Shown piece after piece: positions 1 to 9,470 of a DNA stretch of 44,676 bases (positions are counted from its first letter, which is position 1; every line of letters begins with the position of its first letter). The notes under the pieces are model-generated. The model did no database searches, had not been told where the DNA came from, and saw nothing but the letters and a program-made list of their open reading frames with translations. The position numbers were made by a program, and so were the translations under genes. Source of the DNA: Parasporobacterium sp. (GTDB lineage Bacteria; Bacillota; Clostridia; Lachnospirales; Lachnospiraceae); the NCBI GenBank assembly GCA_021443845.1, contig JABUTA010000002.1, forward strand, positions 9,308-53,983, given 5' to 3'.

Positions 1-3000
1 TATAATATCATCAACAGTGAGCCTGTCGGTTTCGGTTTCACCGTAAGGTAAATACTCATCACCCACACTGACACTATCCTCGTGATACCAGTTAATACTC
101 TGATCTATGTTAACTATCTTTACAAGACCCTTCTCTACTGCGAAAAGTGCCATACATACAGGATATCTTGACTCAGTGTCACCTTCATCCTGCCATTCCT
201 TCTGTACGGCAAGTTCAATATGATAACCCGGACCCGGACCTGTGACATTAGCCAGATTGGCTTTAAGTTCCTTGTATGACTCGTTTTCGCTTATCCGGAC
301 ATTGTTTTCCTCATACTCTAACGTATGGTCATAACCTGTTGGATTAAACTTTATTTCCTGTATTTCATACTTGTATTCTTTACCATACTTATCAAAACGA
401 TCAAGCTGTGACAGAGTCAGTTCCCAGCTCTGCTCGTCCACTGTAAGGTTATTTTTATCGATGACTACATAGCCGCCTTCAAGAGGCAGACCTTCCGGAA
501 AATAATATTCACCGTTACGTAAAATCTTTACCCAGATATAACCTCCATCATCACCGATTTCTTTGGTTACATTTTCACCGTTATTCTTCCACACCTTTGT
601 GATAACGAAATCCATAGGTGCGTTAATGTTATTTACTATACCGGTATACTGAGAGCCTGTATTGAGATTAACTGTACCATCAACATAAAGAGATACATTG
701 CCCTGGCCTTTGGCACCCGGTGCAGACTCGCCGATATATACAGAATCATACTTTCCGTCATATCCCCTGGCATCATAGTCCCAATTACCGGCGCCCGTAC
801 CTATACCGATAGGAATCGAAGTGCCGTTAATCTTTATTTCCGTCTCTCGCCAGCGATATATAATAATATTTCCCTCAGAATCGTATTTGGTCAGATGATA
901 GCTGTCTGTACCCTGAGTGATGTTCTCCTCACGATAACCTTTGAGGACTTCGGAAACATTTTCTGTCTTAGCTCTTTCACCGTCATAGTTGAGGTAATCA
1001 CCATAGGTAACAGGTACCCACGCCCATGTTCCTTCATCCGGATCATATTTATACTTTTCCAGAACAACGGTTGCGCTGTTATCAACATCAGGTTTTTCAA
1101 GAACACCTACATTAAGCGTAACATCTACAGATGCTACGGTAACGTCCTTCACTTCGTTGGTGATGGTGCCGTTATTGAGTACATACTTCGGAGTACCACC
1201 GGCAGTTTTGATCTCTTCAAATGCAGAGATGACATCTGCATCTTCCCTGGCTGCTGCGTTGTTAACTGTTGCCTGGTATGCCTTTGTGCCTGTTTCAAGG
1301 GCAAAATATACAAGCCTCTTTCCGTTCTTATCAAACATAGGCACATCTGCCTTAAGTTCGATATCGTAAATATAAGGTTCGCCATTCTCTCCCTTTTTAG
1401 GAACAGATTGTTTAGCGGTACCCTGGACAGCCGATGCCTTGGAAATATCTGTAATATGACCATCTTCAATATAATCTTCAGGTATTACATAAATAAAAAT
1501 ATTGGCATCAGGTCTGGCATCAGGATCCAGATTATCATCAACCCATATCTTGTTATAGGTAAATGTCATCGGATGCTGAATAAATTCAACTATGGTACCA
1601 TGAATGTACAGACCGTTTTCTACGGCTGCATAATCGTTAATATTGTTATATTCAGTATTATATTCATAAATGACTGCCTTCTCAGGATCAGGATCCGGAG
1701 AAGGTCCCTGGGACGGAATATGACCGGGAGCCTTCAGTCTTAATGAATAAGCCAGCGGACCGCCTTCAGAATTATATGCAGGCATGCCTGTCATGGTGAT
1801 CTGAATCTCATTTCCGTCACCGATCCGTGTGAATTTTACAGATGCTTCACCTGAATAAGGCACAGGATCATTACTCTCCGATGTATCAAGAACATAAATT
1901 TCGAAATCACCGGCAGTAAGTCCGGTCATATCAGTTGTTACCGGACGTGTGTTGTATCTGTTTGAATCGTCGCCCCACTTAAGGGATGCCTCAAATTCAT
2001 AGCGTACAGTATTCTTTATACTGCCGCCGTTTATCACGCTGACATTTCCTTCATTGTTATAACCCGGAAATGCAGCGGATGTTGATTCAGGATCCTGCTG
2101 TACGACGTAGTAGGTGATTGTATGAGAGACTCCGCCTGCTGAGTATTTTTCCGGCAATATCTCTTTATCAAATTCAAACAGCCAGTTTGTTCTGTTATCC
2201 TTCCAATGGCCGTTAACCAGCTTAAGGCTTTCATCTGTTCCGTCAAACTTGTCGGCAGGAATTCCTGTCTTTTCATTAAACAGAGAAATATCAAATCTGT
2301 CTCCGCCATCAATGGAGAACTGGAGCGTATACCATCCGGAAACATCAGGCCATACAGGTCTGTCCGCCTCATGAACTCCTTCCGTGTCGGTCTCTTTGTT
2401 ATCGTTCCAGTCTACAATAAATCTGGACACACCATACCATGTTGTTATATTTGCCTCATTTGCAGAGACCTTAACTGTATATGGTTTGGCCAGCTTGTCA
2501 AAAAGCACAACATCATACTGTCCGCCGCCGCCCGTTACGGTAACAGTGCTGTTTTCGGGATTTACAGGATCATTATTAACTTTGACATCCGGGCTGGATG
2601 AGGAAGCAACAAGATAGTTATCCTTTGTAATCGGAGAATCATCTCCGTATTTTTCTACAAGATAGTCAATGATATCGTAAACTAAACATGTGGTGCCGGA
2701 GGGGATTATATATAAGTCTCCTGCAGCGGCCAGTTCAGCTTCTTCCTCTGAGGCTTCAGCCGCATTAATCATGTCCTCAGCATCTGCCTTTTGTTCTGCT
2801 TCGAAATCCAGAACATATTTTGAAAAGCTGTAGGTATCACATGTCAATGTGAGTGCTGCAGCCGGCATGGTTGTATCATATGTCTTTACAGAATCAAGTT
2901 TCTGAACATCAGGATAACCGTATGTCTCATCTACGTGATATACGGTAGTTCTTATCTCATCGGCAGTGTATGCAATACCCAGCTGTTCTGCCGCTTCATG

Positions 3001-3834
3001 CACATACTCTCTGATTTCATCAGGCAGTTCATTAAGAGCCATCACCTGCTCTGTCAGAACATCTGCAGCCTTTGCGGCAGCTGCCTCGGTGACATCAGAC
3101 ATCCGGTCAACACCGAATGTTACTGTTACAGCACCGAATGAAGTATCAGGCTCAACAGGGATTCCGTCCTTATCATATACTGTGACATCAACTATAACAG
3201 ACTGAACCGGAATGAAAGTGTGATCACGCTTAACTTCAACTGCATCTTCTACAGTATTGTACGGATCGGATACCTCACGTACTTCAACATAGGAACCTTC
3301 AGGAAATGCTCCCGGATTCGCCGTTACATGCACATATATTCTGCTGCCGCTGTTCAGAGTCACACAGGAAGCAGAGTCAAAAGCCACAGGTTCTTCATCT
3401 GTAGTGTTTTCCTCTGCAGCTTCAGTTTCTGCGGCTTCAGTAGTTTCATCGGCAGGCTGAGGCACGTCATCGGTCATCTCTTCTGCCGGCTCTGTAAAGG
3501 CCTGAGTTGTCTCCGGAACAAAAACTTCTTCAGCAGTTGTTTCCGGAACAGTTTCCTCTATTACAGGCTCGTGTTCTTCAGCGGTGGATTCTTCCATAAC
3601 CGTTACTGAAGTGTCGGGCTCGCTGAATGTCTCAGGTACATCTTTCTCTGAAGTATCCTGATATTCAACCAGCGTGTCGGACCATTCTGTGAGCAGGTCA
3701 CCGGTATCATCAGCAACATAATCGTAGCCTGCGGGTTCTTCTGCCAGTGCAGTGAGGGTGCTGGTCTGAACAATGCCCAATACCATGGTCATTGTAAGAA
3801 TCATCGCTACGATTCTTTTGAATTTCGTAAACAT
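1..3834 (-). CDS. Large secreted surface protein with Cna-B-type repeat domains (partial, C-terminus beyond left edge)
   Basis: My minus-strand translation from ATG at 3834 (MFTKFKRIVAMILTMTMVLGIVQTSTLTALAEE...) stays open to base 1. Signal peptide, Glu/Thr/Pro-rich N-terminal linker, and repeats such as FTYNKIWVDDNLDPDARPDANIFIYV and DFVITKVWKNNGENVTKEIGDDGGYIWVKILRNGEYYFPEGLPL...WELTLSQLDRFDKYGKEYKYEIQEI typical of Cna-B/SpaA folds. RBS AGAAAGGAAAGG upstream. Confidence 0.85.
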   Translation of the reverse strand, partial: MFTKFKRIVAMILTMTMVLGIVQTSTLTALAEEPAGYDYVADDTGDLLTEWSDTLVEYQDTSEKDVPETFSEPDTSVTVMEESTAEEHEPVIEETVPETTAEEVFVPETTQAFTEPAEEMTDDVPQPADETTEAAETEAAEENTTDEEPVAFDSASCVTLNSGSRIYVHVTANPGAFPEGSYVEVREVSDPYNTVEDAVEVKRDHTFIPVQSVIVDVTVYDKDGIPVEPDTSFGAVTVTFGVDRMSDVTEAAAAKAADVLTEQVMALNELPDEIREYVHEAAEQLGIAYTADEIRTTVYHVDETYGYPDVQKLDSVKTYDTTMPAAALTLTCDTYSFSKYVLDFEAEQKADAEDMINAAEASEEEAELAAAGDLYIIPSGTTCLVYDIIDYLVEKYGDDSPITKDNYLVASSSSPDVKVNNDPVNPENSTVTVTGGGGQYDVVLFDKLAKPYTVKVSANEANITTWYGVSRFIVDWNDNKETDTEGVHEADRPVWPDVSGWYTLQFSIDGGDRFDISLFNEKTGIPADKFDGTDESLKLVNGHWKDNRTNWLFEFDKEILPEKYSAGGVSHTITYYVVQQDPESTSAAFPGYNNEGNVSVINGGSIKNTVRYEFEASLKWGDDSNRYNTRPVTTDMTGLTAGDFEIYVLDTSESNDPVPYSGEASVKFTRIGDGNEIQITMTGMPAYNSEGGPLAYSLRLKAPGHIPSQGPSPDPDPEKAVIYEYNTEYNNINDYAAVENGLYIHGTIVEFIQHPMTFTYNKIWVDDNLDPDARPDANIFIYVIPEDYIEDGHITDISKASAVQGTAKQSVPKKGENGEPYIYDIELKADVPMFDKNGKRLVYFALETGTKAYQATVNNAAAREDADVISAFEEIKTAGGTPKYVLNNGTITNEVKDVTVASVDVTLNVGVLEKPDVDNSATVVLEKYKYDPDEGTWAWVPVTYGDYLNYDGERAKTENVSEVLKGYREENITQGTDSYHLTKYDSEGNIIIYRWRETEIKINGTSIPIGIGTGAGNWDYDARGYDGKYDSVYIGESAPGAKGQGNVSLYVDGTVNLNTGSQYTGIVNNINAPMDFVITKVWKNNGENVTKEIGDDGGYIWVKILRNGEYYFPEGLPLEGGYVVIDKNNLTVDEQSWELTLSQLDRFDKYGKEYKYEIQEIKFNPTGYDHTLEYEENNVRISENESYKELKANLANVTGPGPGYHIELAVQKEWQDEGDTESRYPVCMALFAVEKGLVKIVNIDQSINWYHEDSVSVGDEYLPYGETETDRLTVDDII

Positions 3835-4004
3835 AAGCCTTTCCTTTCTTGGATTTCACAATGATTGACAATGTGAATTAAGGGTATAATTAGCACATAT
3901 TATTATAATTCATCAAGATTCCATCTAAAATAATCAATTTTTCCTAAATAGTAATCAATTTTTCCAAAATAATTAACAAAGTATTTAAAAATTATTACTT
4001 TTGC

Positions 4005-4052
4005 ATAAAAAAATACGCCGGATTGTCGGATAAAATACAGACAGTCTGGCGT
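4005..4052 (-). terminator. Rho-independent terminator downstream of tRNA-Leu
   Basis: Minus strand ACGCCAGACTGTC-loop-GACAATCCGGCGT (13 bp with wobbles) followed by ATTTTTTTATG. Confidence 0.8.
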
Positions 4053-4107
4053 TTATTGAAGTATTATCAATATTTCCCCGTATATAACGGATAACATTTC
4101 ATCATTA

Positions 4108-4187
4108 TGCGGGCAACAGGACTTGAACCTGCACGGTTGCCCACCAGAACCTAAATCTGGCGCGTCTGCCAATTCCGCCATGCCCGC
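4108..4187 (-). tRNA. tRNA-Leu(UAG)
   Basis: Minus strand GCGGGCATGGCGGAATTGGCAGACGCGCCAGATTTAGGTTCTGGTGGGCAACCGTGCAGGTTCAAGTCCTGTTGCCCGCA; 7-bp acceptor GCGGGCA/TGCCCGC, anticodon stem CCAGA/TCTGG with loop TTTAGGT, long variable arm, TTCAAGT T-loop. CCA not encoded. Confidence 0.95.
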
Positions 4188-4256
4188 AGAATCACCTGTC
4201 GAGTTTATTACAAATGCATACAGGTGTCAATTACTTATCTATTTGCTTCTGTGCAT

Positions 4257-4287
4257 AAAACAGCCGGCATTTACATAATGCCGGCTG
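4257..4287 (-). terminator. Terminator of sugar ABC transporter operon
   Basis: CAGCCGGCATT-loop-AATGCCGGCTG then TTTTATG on minus strand, just after the stop of the 4349 CDS. Confidence 0.8.
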
Positions 4288-4348
4288 CCCGTAAAAAGAT
4301 GATAATCGTATAAAAGTATATTTGAACAGGTTAATATTTCATATAATA

Positions 4349-5383
4349 TTACTTATTCTCTGCCCTGGCTATCTTCATGGCTGCCTTTCGGGCACTCTTA
4401 TCAAGGAACCTGCCCTGATTTGTTGTGAGTGCAATGAAGAAGAACAGGAATGCACCTACACCGATATCCTGAACTGCTGAAGGAAGTCCGAGGGCAAGTA
4501 CGCCTGCAGTCATAAGCTTGATGCAGAAAGCACCGATAAATATGCCTACTGTGAAGTTGGTATATCTTGAAAGATATAAGCCAATAAAAACTGCCGGAAA
4601 TGCCTGGAACATCATACCCATGTTATTATTGAAGGTTGAGCTTGCTTCTATACTGCCCTTTAAACCAACATTAACACATGCTGCGACTCCGAGTATAAAA
4701 CCACACAGAAGGTAGCTGAGAATTACATTCTTTGTTTCATTGACGCCTATATTATTGGCAATCTGCTGGTTGTTTCCCAGAGATCTTACGTTATATCCGA
4801 ACTTTGTAAATGTATAGATAACAGCAAATATCAGGAATACAGCCACAGCAAGTATGTATATCCACGGTGACCGGCCGAACAGCGTATAATTAATACCGCT
4901 CAGTCTGGCACCGTTTCCTCCGTTAACTATACGTACAAGGGTCTCATATATAAGCATTACTCCGATGCTTATAACCAGTGCAGGTACCTTTATAACAAGA
5001 TACAGAACTGCATTTATAAGGCACAGCAGCATGCAGATAACAATGCACAGAAGCAGAAGTATCCATGAAGGACCTGTTGACCTCTTGTCATTTTCAAGTA
5101 TTCCTGCGCTGAGGGCCTTTGCAATAGGAGTTGCAATAAAGCTTGAACATACACATATGATACCCATGGAGAAATCCCATCTGTCATTTATCATATTGCA
5201 TGCCATAGCCATGGCTATAAGTGCACCGAGGATAGCCTGCTTTATTACACCGTCAATGCTCTTCCATGTACCGAAAGCCGCCTGTGGGCTGAATATCTTA
5301 CATAAAACCAGAAACAGAACATATATAGCCACAGGCCATATCAATGTTTTCCAAGTATTTCCCGCAATTCTTTTAAAAGTCAT
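4349..5383 (-). CDS. Sugar ABC transporter permease (RbsC/BPD_transp_2 family)
   Basis: Multi-TM protein with RbsC-like regions (VIKVPALVISIGVMLIYETLVRIVNGGNGA; GYNVRSLGNNQQIANNIGVNETKNVILSYLLCG); in operon with SBP, second permease and ATPase. Confidence 0.88.
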   Translation of the reverse strand: MTFKRIAGNTWKTLIWPVAIYVLFLVLCKIFSPQAAFGTWKSIDGVIKQAILGALIAMAMACNMINDRWDFSMGIICVCSSFIATPIAKALSAGILENDKRSTGPSWILLLLCIVICMLLCLINAVLYLVIKVPALVISIGVMLIYETLVRIVNGGNGARLSGINYTLFGRSPWIYILAVAVFLIFAVIYTFTKFGYNVRSLGNNQQIANNIGVNETKNVILSYLLCGFILGVAACVNVGLKGSIEASSTFNNNMGMMFQAFPAVFIGLYLSRYTNFTVGIFIGAFCIKLMTAGVLALGLPSAVQDIGVGAFLFFFIALTTNQGRFLDKSARKAAMKIARAENK

Positions 5384-5422
5384 GGTAAAAACCTTTCAAA
5401 ATAAACAATCGATTATTTCAGG

Positions 5423-5448
5423 ATGCGCCGGACCGGAATCCGGCGCAT
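5423..5448. promoter_or_regulatory. Intercistronic GC-rich hairpin between SBP and second permease
   Basis: ATGCGCCGGA-ccggaa-TCCGGCGCAT, perfect 10-bp arms with no strong U-tract; likely processing/attenuation hairpin. Confidence 0.7.
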
Positions 5449-5495
5449 ATTGATCATCAGTCTTTTACAAAAAAGCAGAGAATGCCTTCTTATGC

Positions 5496-6590
5496 TTAGT
5501 TTGCATGACGAGCCTGTACATCTTCAAGGGAGAACTTCTCAGCAAATGCCTTAAGATCAGCGAATGAAGCATCAGGTCCGATGAACGGTGTCAGCTCTTC
5601 AAGGGTGTATGCAGGATGATCTGCTGAGCAGTAATCCATAGCAGCCTGGAAATCTTCTGCTGACTGACAGAATAAATATCTCATGTTGATAGAAGCTGCA
5701 CTTCCGTCTTCCTGTACCATCTTGTTGCCTGTCATGGCATTGTAAAGAAGTACAAAAGCGATCATGGAGTCTGCACATGTGCCTGTTGTGGCATATGAGA
5801 GTGTTCCGTCTTCGAATGCATAGAGAGCATCATCATTAGGGTCATAGCAGTTAAGCATAACTTCACCGCTCTTGCCTGAGTTGATAAGTGGCTGGTATAC
5901 AGTTGAAACTGTCTCTACTGAAGAGAAGATAGCCTGCATTCCCGGGAATGAGCTTAAGAGTTCATCTGCAGCACCTGCCTTGTCAAATGAAAGACCTTCA
6001 TGGATGTTTTCTTCAGGAACACCTAATTCAGCAAGCTTTGCTCTTGCACCGTCAAGTCTTGCATCCATCTGAGCTGATAAGCCGTAAGGGAATCCGTGAA
6101 GACCGAATTCAGTAGCGCCATTGTCATACATTGACTGGATGATCTCGCCTGCGATCTGTTTTTCATCTTCCCAAACTTCACCTGCAAAGTACTCACTTGC
6201 AGAGAACTGTGCATAGTCAGCACTTGCGCTTGAAGGGTCATTAGATGTAACGATGTACATTCCGTACTGTTCACATACTTCAACAAGCTTTGACATTACT
6301 GTGCCCGGATGAAGGTTAACGATTCCGTTGTATCCTGCTGCACCGAAGTTCTGAACGTCTTCGATGGTAACTTCAGGATCTGTTCCGCCGATAGCTGTTT
6401 CGAATGTAACACCTAAAGGCTCTCCGATAGCTCTGAGACATCCCATGATGTCCTTAGCCCACTGGCACTCTGTGTCGTAGAGGATAACGCCTACCTTGTA
6501 AGTATCCTGTGCTTCTGCTGCGAAAGAGAATGATGAGAATACACCAATGCACATAACAGCAGCAAGGATAACCGCAACTACTTTTTTCAT
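5496..6590 (-). CDS. Sugar ABC transporter substrate-binding protein (periplasmic-binding protein family)
   Basis: Signal peptide MKKVVAVILAAVMCIGVFSSFSFAAEA; RbsB-like fold text (YKVGVILYDTECQWAKDIM...). Start chosen at 6590 (AAAGGAGAAAAAAC-ATG) rather than ORF-track 6617. Confidence 0.88.
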   Translation of the reverse strand: MKKVVAVILAAVMCIGVFSSFSFAAEAQDTYKVGVILYDTECQWAKDIMGCLRAIGEPLGVTFETAIGGTDPEVTIEDVQNFGAAGYNGIVNLHPGTVMSKLVEVCEQYGMYIVTSNDPSSASADYAQFSASEYFAGEVWEDEKQIAGEIIQSMYDNGATEFGLHGFPYGLSAQMDARLDGARAKLAELGVPEENIHEGLSFDKAGAADELLSSFPGMQAIFSSVETVSTVYQPLINSGKSGEVMLNCYDPNDDALYAFEDGTLSYATTGTCADSMIAFVLLYNAMTGNKMVQEDGSAASINMRYLFCQSAEDFQAAMDYCSADHPAYTLEELTPFIGPDASFADLKAFAEKFSLEDVQARHAN

Positions 6591-6635
6591 GTTTTTTCTC
6601 CTTTTTATTTTGCCCACATGGGGTTATTAACACAT

Positions 6636-7571
6636 TTATCTCGGAAGGAATCCCAACTTGTTCCTCTTGTAATTGAACAGGATAACAATAAGGAATACAA
6701 CACCAATAACAAGGTCACTCCAAGTGCTTGGAACGCCTATGATAACAAGTCCGTTGGTAAGAAGTACAACAATAAGTGCGCCTATTATAGGTGCACGCAC
6801 AGAACTCTGCATACCACCGTTCAGGCTCATACCACCCAGGACAATGGCAACAATAACATCCATTTCAAAGCCTGAACCTGCCAGAGTTGCAACGGTACGG
6901 GCTGAACTCATTGCAAAGAATCCTGCCACACCCACCATTACGGCAGCAATGACATATGCTATCAGCCTTACCTTATCAATATTGATGCCGCTCTGCCTTG
7001 CGGCAACATCATTCTCGCCAATGGCACGGTTATTCTTACCGAATGCAGTACGGTGCAGAAGAATATATGCAGCAGCAAGCATCACAACAAGAACCACGAT
7101 CTTGATAACCCAGTTGTCACCTGCTGAAAATTCAGGAGGAAGATTGATATTGCCTTCTGAAACGGTGGTAACAATACCGCGGCATATGAACTGCATGCAT
7201 AACGATGTGATAAACGCCGGGAGCCGGAGCTTGACTGTAACCGTACCCATGAGAAGATAGCAGACCAGAGAAACAACTATGCACATGGGAAGTGCCAGCC
7301 AGATGCTCATACCGGTAGAAAGGAAAATAAGACCGGATACCATCATTGATAATCCGTATATACCTCCTACTGCCAGATCAAATCCTCCGTGTGAATAAAG
7401 GAAAGAACATGCCACTGACAGTATTACAATGGTATAGCACTGATCCAGAATGTTATTAAGGTTCGCGGGATCGAATATCTTCCCTGCAGAAAGGATCCAA
7501 AGAACTATGATAACAACAGCCAGACCCACAAAAGGAAGTATGGTATTGGTATGTTTTTTTATAAATTCCAT
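6636..7571 (-). CDS. Sugar ABC transporter permease (RbsC family)
   Basis: Multi-TM; GKNNRAIGENDVAARQSGINIDKVRLIAYVIAAVMVGVAGFFAMSSARTV...LGGMSLNGGMQSSVRAPIIGALIVVLLTNGL is characteristic of RbsC-like permeases. Confidence 0.9.
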   Translation of the reverse strand: MEFIKKHTNTILPFVGLAVVIIVLWILSAGKIFDPANLNNILDQCYTIVILSVACSFLYSHGGFDLAVGGIYGLSMMVSGLIFLSTGMSIWLALPMCIVVSLVCYLLMGTVTVKLRLPAFITSLCMQFICRGIVTTVSEGNINLPPEFSAGDNWVIKIVVLVVMLAAAYILLHRTAFGKNNRAIGENDVAARQSGINIDKVRLIAYVIAAVMVGVAGFFAMSSARTVATLAGSGFEMDVIVAIVLGGMSLNGGMQSSVRAPIIGALIVVLLTNGLVIIGVPSTWSDLVIGVVFLIVILFNYKRNKLGFLPR

Positions 7572-7590
7572 TATTTAAGTCCTCCCTTCC

Positions 7591-9087
7591 TTAGATCATG
7601 TATTCTATGAGCATATGCTCTGTTATCTGTTCGCTTCTTGCAAATTCAGCCCCTATGGCACCGTCTTTCATAATAACTATGCGGTCGCTCATACCGATTA
7701 TCTCGGCGAGTTCCTCCGAAATAAGAATTATGGATTTGCCTTCTTTTTTCAATTTATACATAAGCTGGTACATTGCCTGCTTTACGCCTATATCAACGCC
7801 TCGGGTCGGACAGTCGAGAATGAGTATTTCAGACTTATTGCCTATCCATCTGCCGAAAACTACTTTCTGCTTGTTTCCGCCGGAAAGTCCCTTTACAGGC
7901 TGGTCAACATTGTTGCACTTTATTGAAAGAAGTTTTTTCTGTTCCTCTGCAAGAGCCTTTTCATCTTTTCTGAAAAGAAGCCCGCCTCTGGTTATATCCT
8001 TGAGTGAAGGAAGCTCGATATTTTCCAGGATGGTGGCTGTGATCATAAGAGATTCCTGATCTCTGTTCTTTGAGATATATCCTACTCTCTTACCGGTCGC
8101 CACATAAGGCTGTGTGATTTCTGTTCCGTCAGCAAGTGTAACCTTTCCTCTGAGTGGCTTTTCGATTCCGAATGCAAGCCTTCCGACTTCATGCATACCG
8201 CATTCTGAAAGTCCGCCGATACCCAGGATTTCTCCTTTGTGGAGCTCAAGGTTGAATCCCTTAAGGGTTCTGCCGTCATATATGTCAGTCAGCTTCAGCA
8301 CTACTTCATCAGAGTATGAGCCGTCATAATCACTTCTGTAATAATCTCCTACCATTTCACGTCCTACCATAAGGGACTTGATAAGATCCGGCTCCATTCT
8401 GTTTTTATCAAGTGTATCTATCAGAACACCATCCCTCAGTACGGTAAGAGCCGAGCAATGTTCCATGATCTCATCCAGGTCATGAGAAATAAATATCACG
8501 CCCTTCCCCTGTGAGGACATTCTGTCACAGAGTCTGTATATGATATCTCTTCCCCTCTGGGACAGAGCTGTGGTAGTCTCGTCAACTATCAGAATATCCG
8601 GATCGTCATACATGGCTCGTGCAATTTCGACCAGTTTTCTGTTTTCGAAATTCAGAGTATCGATCATTGACCATGCATCAATATCACCGGCTCCCAGATC
8701 ATCAAGGATCTGCTGAGCAGCTTTTCTCATTTTACCTCTCTGGACAATGCCGTTCCTGGTAAAAAGTGCTTCCTTACCGATGAATATGTTATCGCATACT
8801 CTTATACCGGAAATGGTGCCCATTTCCTGAAGAATCATGGCAACACCCTTTTTCTGGGCATCAACCATACTCTCGGGCTTATATGCTTCTCCTTTAAGGA
8901 AAAGTTCACCCGAATCGCAGCCATACACACCGGAAATAATAGAGCAGATAGTGGATTTACCGGAACCGTTCTCTCCTATAAGACCTCTTATCTCACCTGA
9001 ATTAAGGGTAAAATCAACGCCCTGAAGTGCTTTTGTCAGTCCGAAGTTCTTAACAATATTGACAGCACGAATTAATTCTGAGCTCAT
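7591..9087 (-). CDS. Sugar ABC transporter ATP-binding protein, tandem NBDs (RbsA/MglA family)
   Basis: Walker A GENGSGKST, second-domain signature LSGGNKQKVVFGRW and ILDCPTRGVDIG; NBD1 has a divergent signature (LNFENRKLVEIARA) and DETTTAL. Confidence 0.92.
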   Translation of the reverse strand: MSSELIRAVNIVKNFGLTKALQGVDFTLNSGEIRGLIGENGSGKSTICSIISGVYGCDSGELFLKGEAYKPESMVDAQKKGVAMILQEMGTISGIRVCDNIFIGKEALFTRNGIVQRGKMRKAAQQILDDLGAGDIDAWSMIDTLNFENRKLVEIARAMYDDPDILIVDETTTALSQRGRDIIYRLCDRMSSQGKGVIFISHDLDEIMEHCSALTVLRDGVLIDTLDKNRMEPDLIKSLMVGREMVGDYYRSDYDGSYSDEVVLKLTDIYDGRTLKGFNLELHKGEILGIGGLSECGMHEVGRLAFGIEKPLRGKVTLADGTEITQPYVATGKRVGYISKNRDQESLMITATILENIELPSLKDITRGGLLFRKDEKALAEEQKKLLSIKCNNVDQPVKGLSGGNKQKVVFGRWIGNKSEILILDCPTRGVDIGVKQAMYQLMYKLKKEGKSIILISEELAEIIGMSDRIVIMKDGAIGAEFARSEQITEHMLIEYMI

Positions 9088-9177
9088 TTATATCCTCCTA
9101 AGGAATTTCTCATGATAAATAGAACCATGAACAGGTTCAGTGAAGACGCAGCAAAAAGAAAAACGCTGCAGCACTTT

Positions 9178-9212
9178 TGATAACCGGTTCTTATCACATT
9201 TGGGGATTATAC
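9178..9212 (-). promoter_or_regulatory. Putative promoter/operator of the sugar ABC operon
   Basis: -10 TATAAT on minus strand (complement of 9206-9211) with TGATAAccggttcTTATCA palindrome at 9178-9196 immediately downstream. Confidence 0.45.
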
Positions 9213-9470
9213 TTGATATTCTGCAGTTTTACCATACATTGTTCACATTTTTGTGCACAATAATGTTATTAAATATTTGTATTATTTAATATATTGACCG
9301 TATTATTTTATCCGCCGTCTGTATTATTACCTTTATATATTCCACCATATGTGTTAAAATCCTAGCCGATTGTAATTTTAAGTGCTGCAGGCTGGTATAA
9401 ATACGAGTGATCCTTAAGTCAGTGACCGGCACGATATATCAGTCCTGTGGGACAGAAAGAGGTTTATGAA

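Noticed and set aside
895-3609. Plus-strand ORFs of 60-280 aa (for example 895-1743, 3220-3609)
   Set aside because: Antisense to the continuous Cna-B surface protein frame; Cys/Ile-rich with no recognisable domains.
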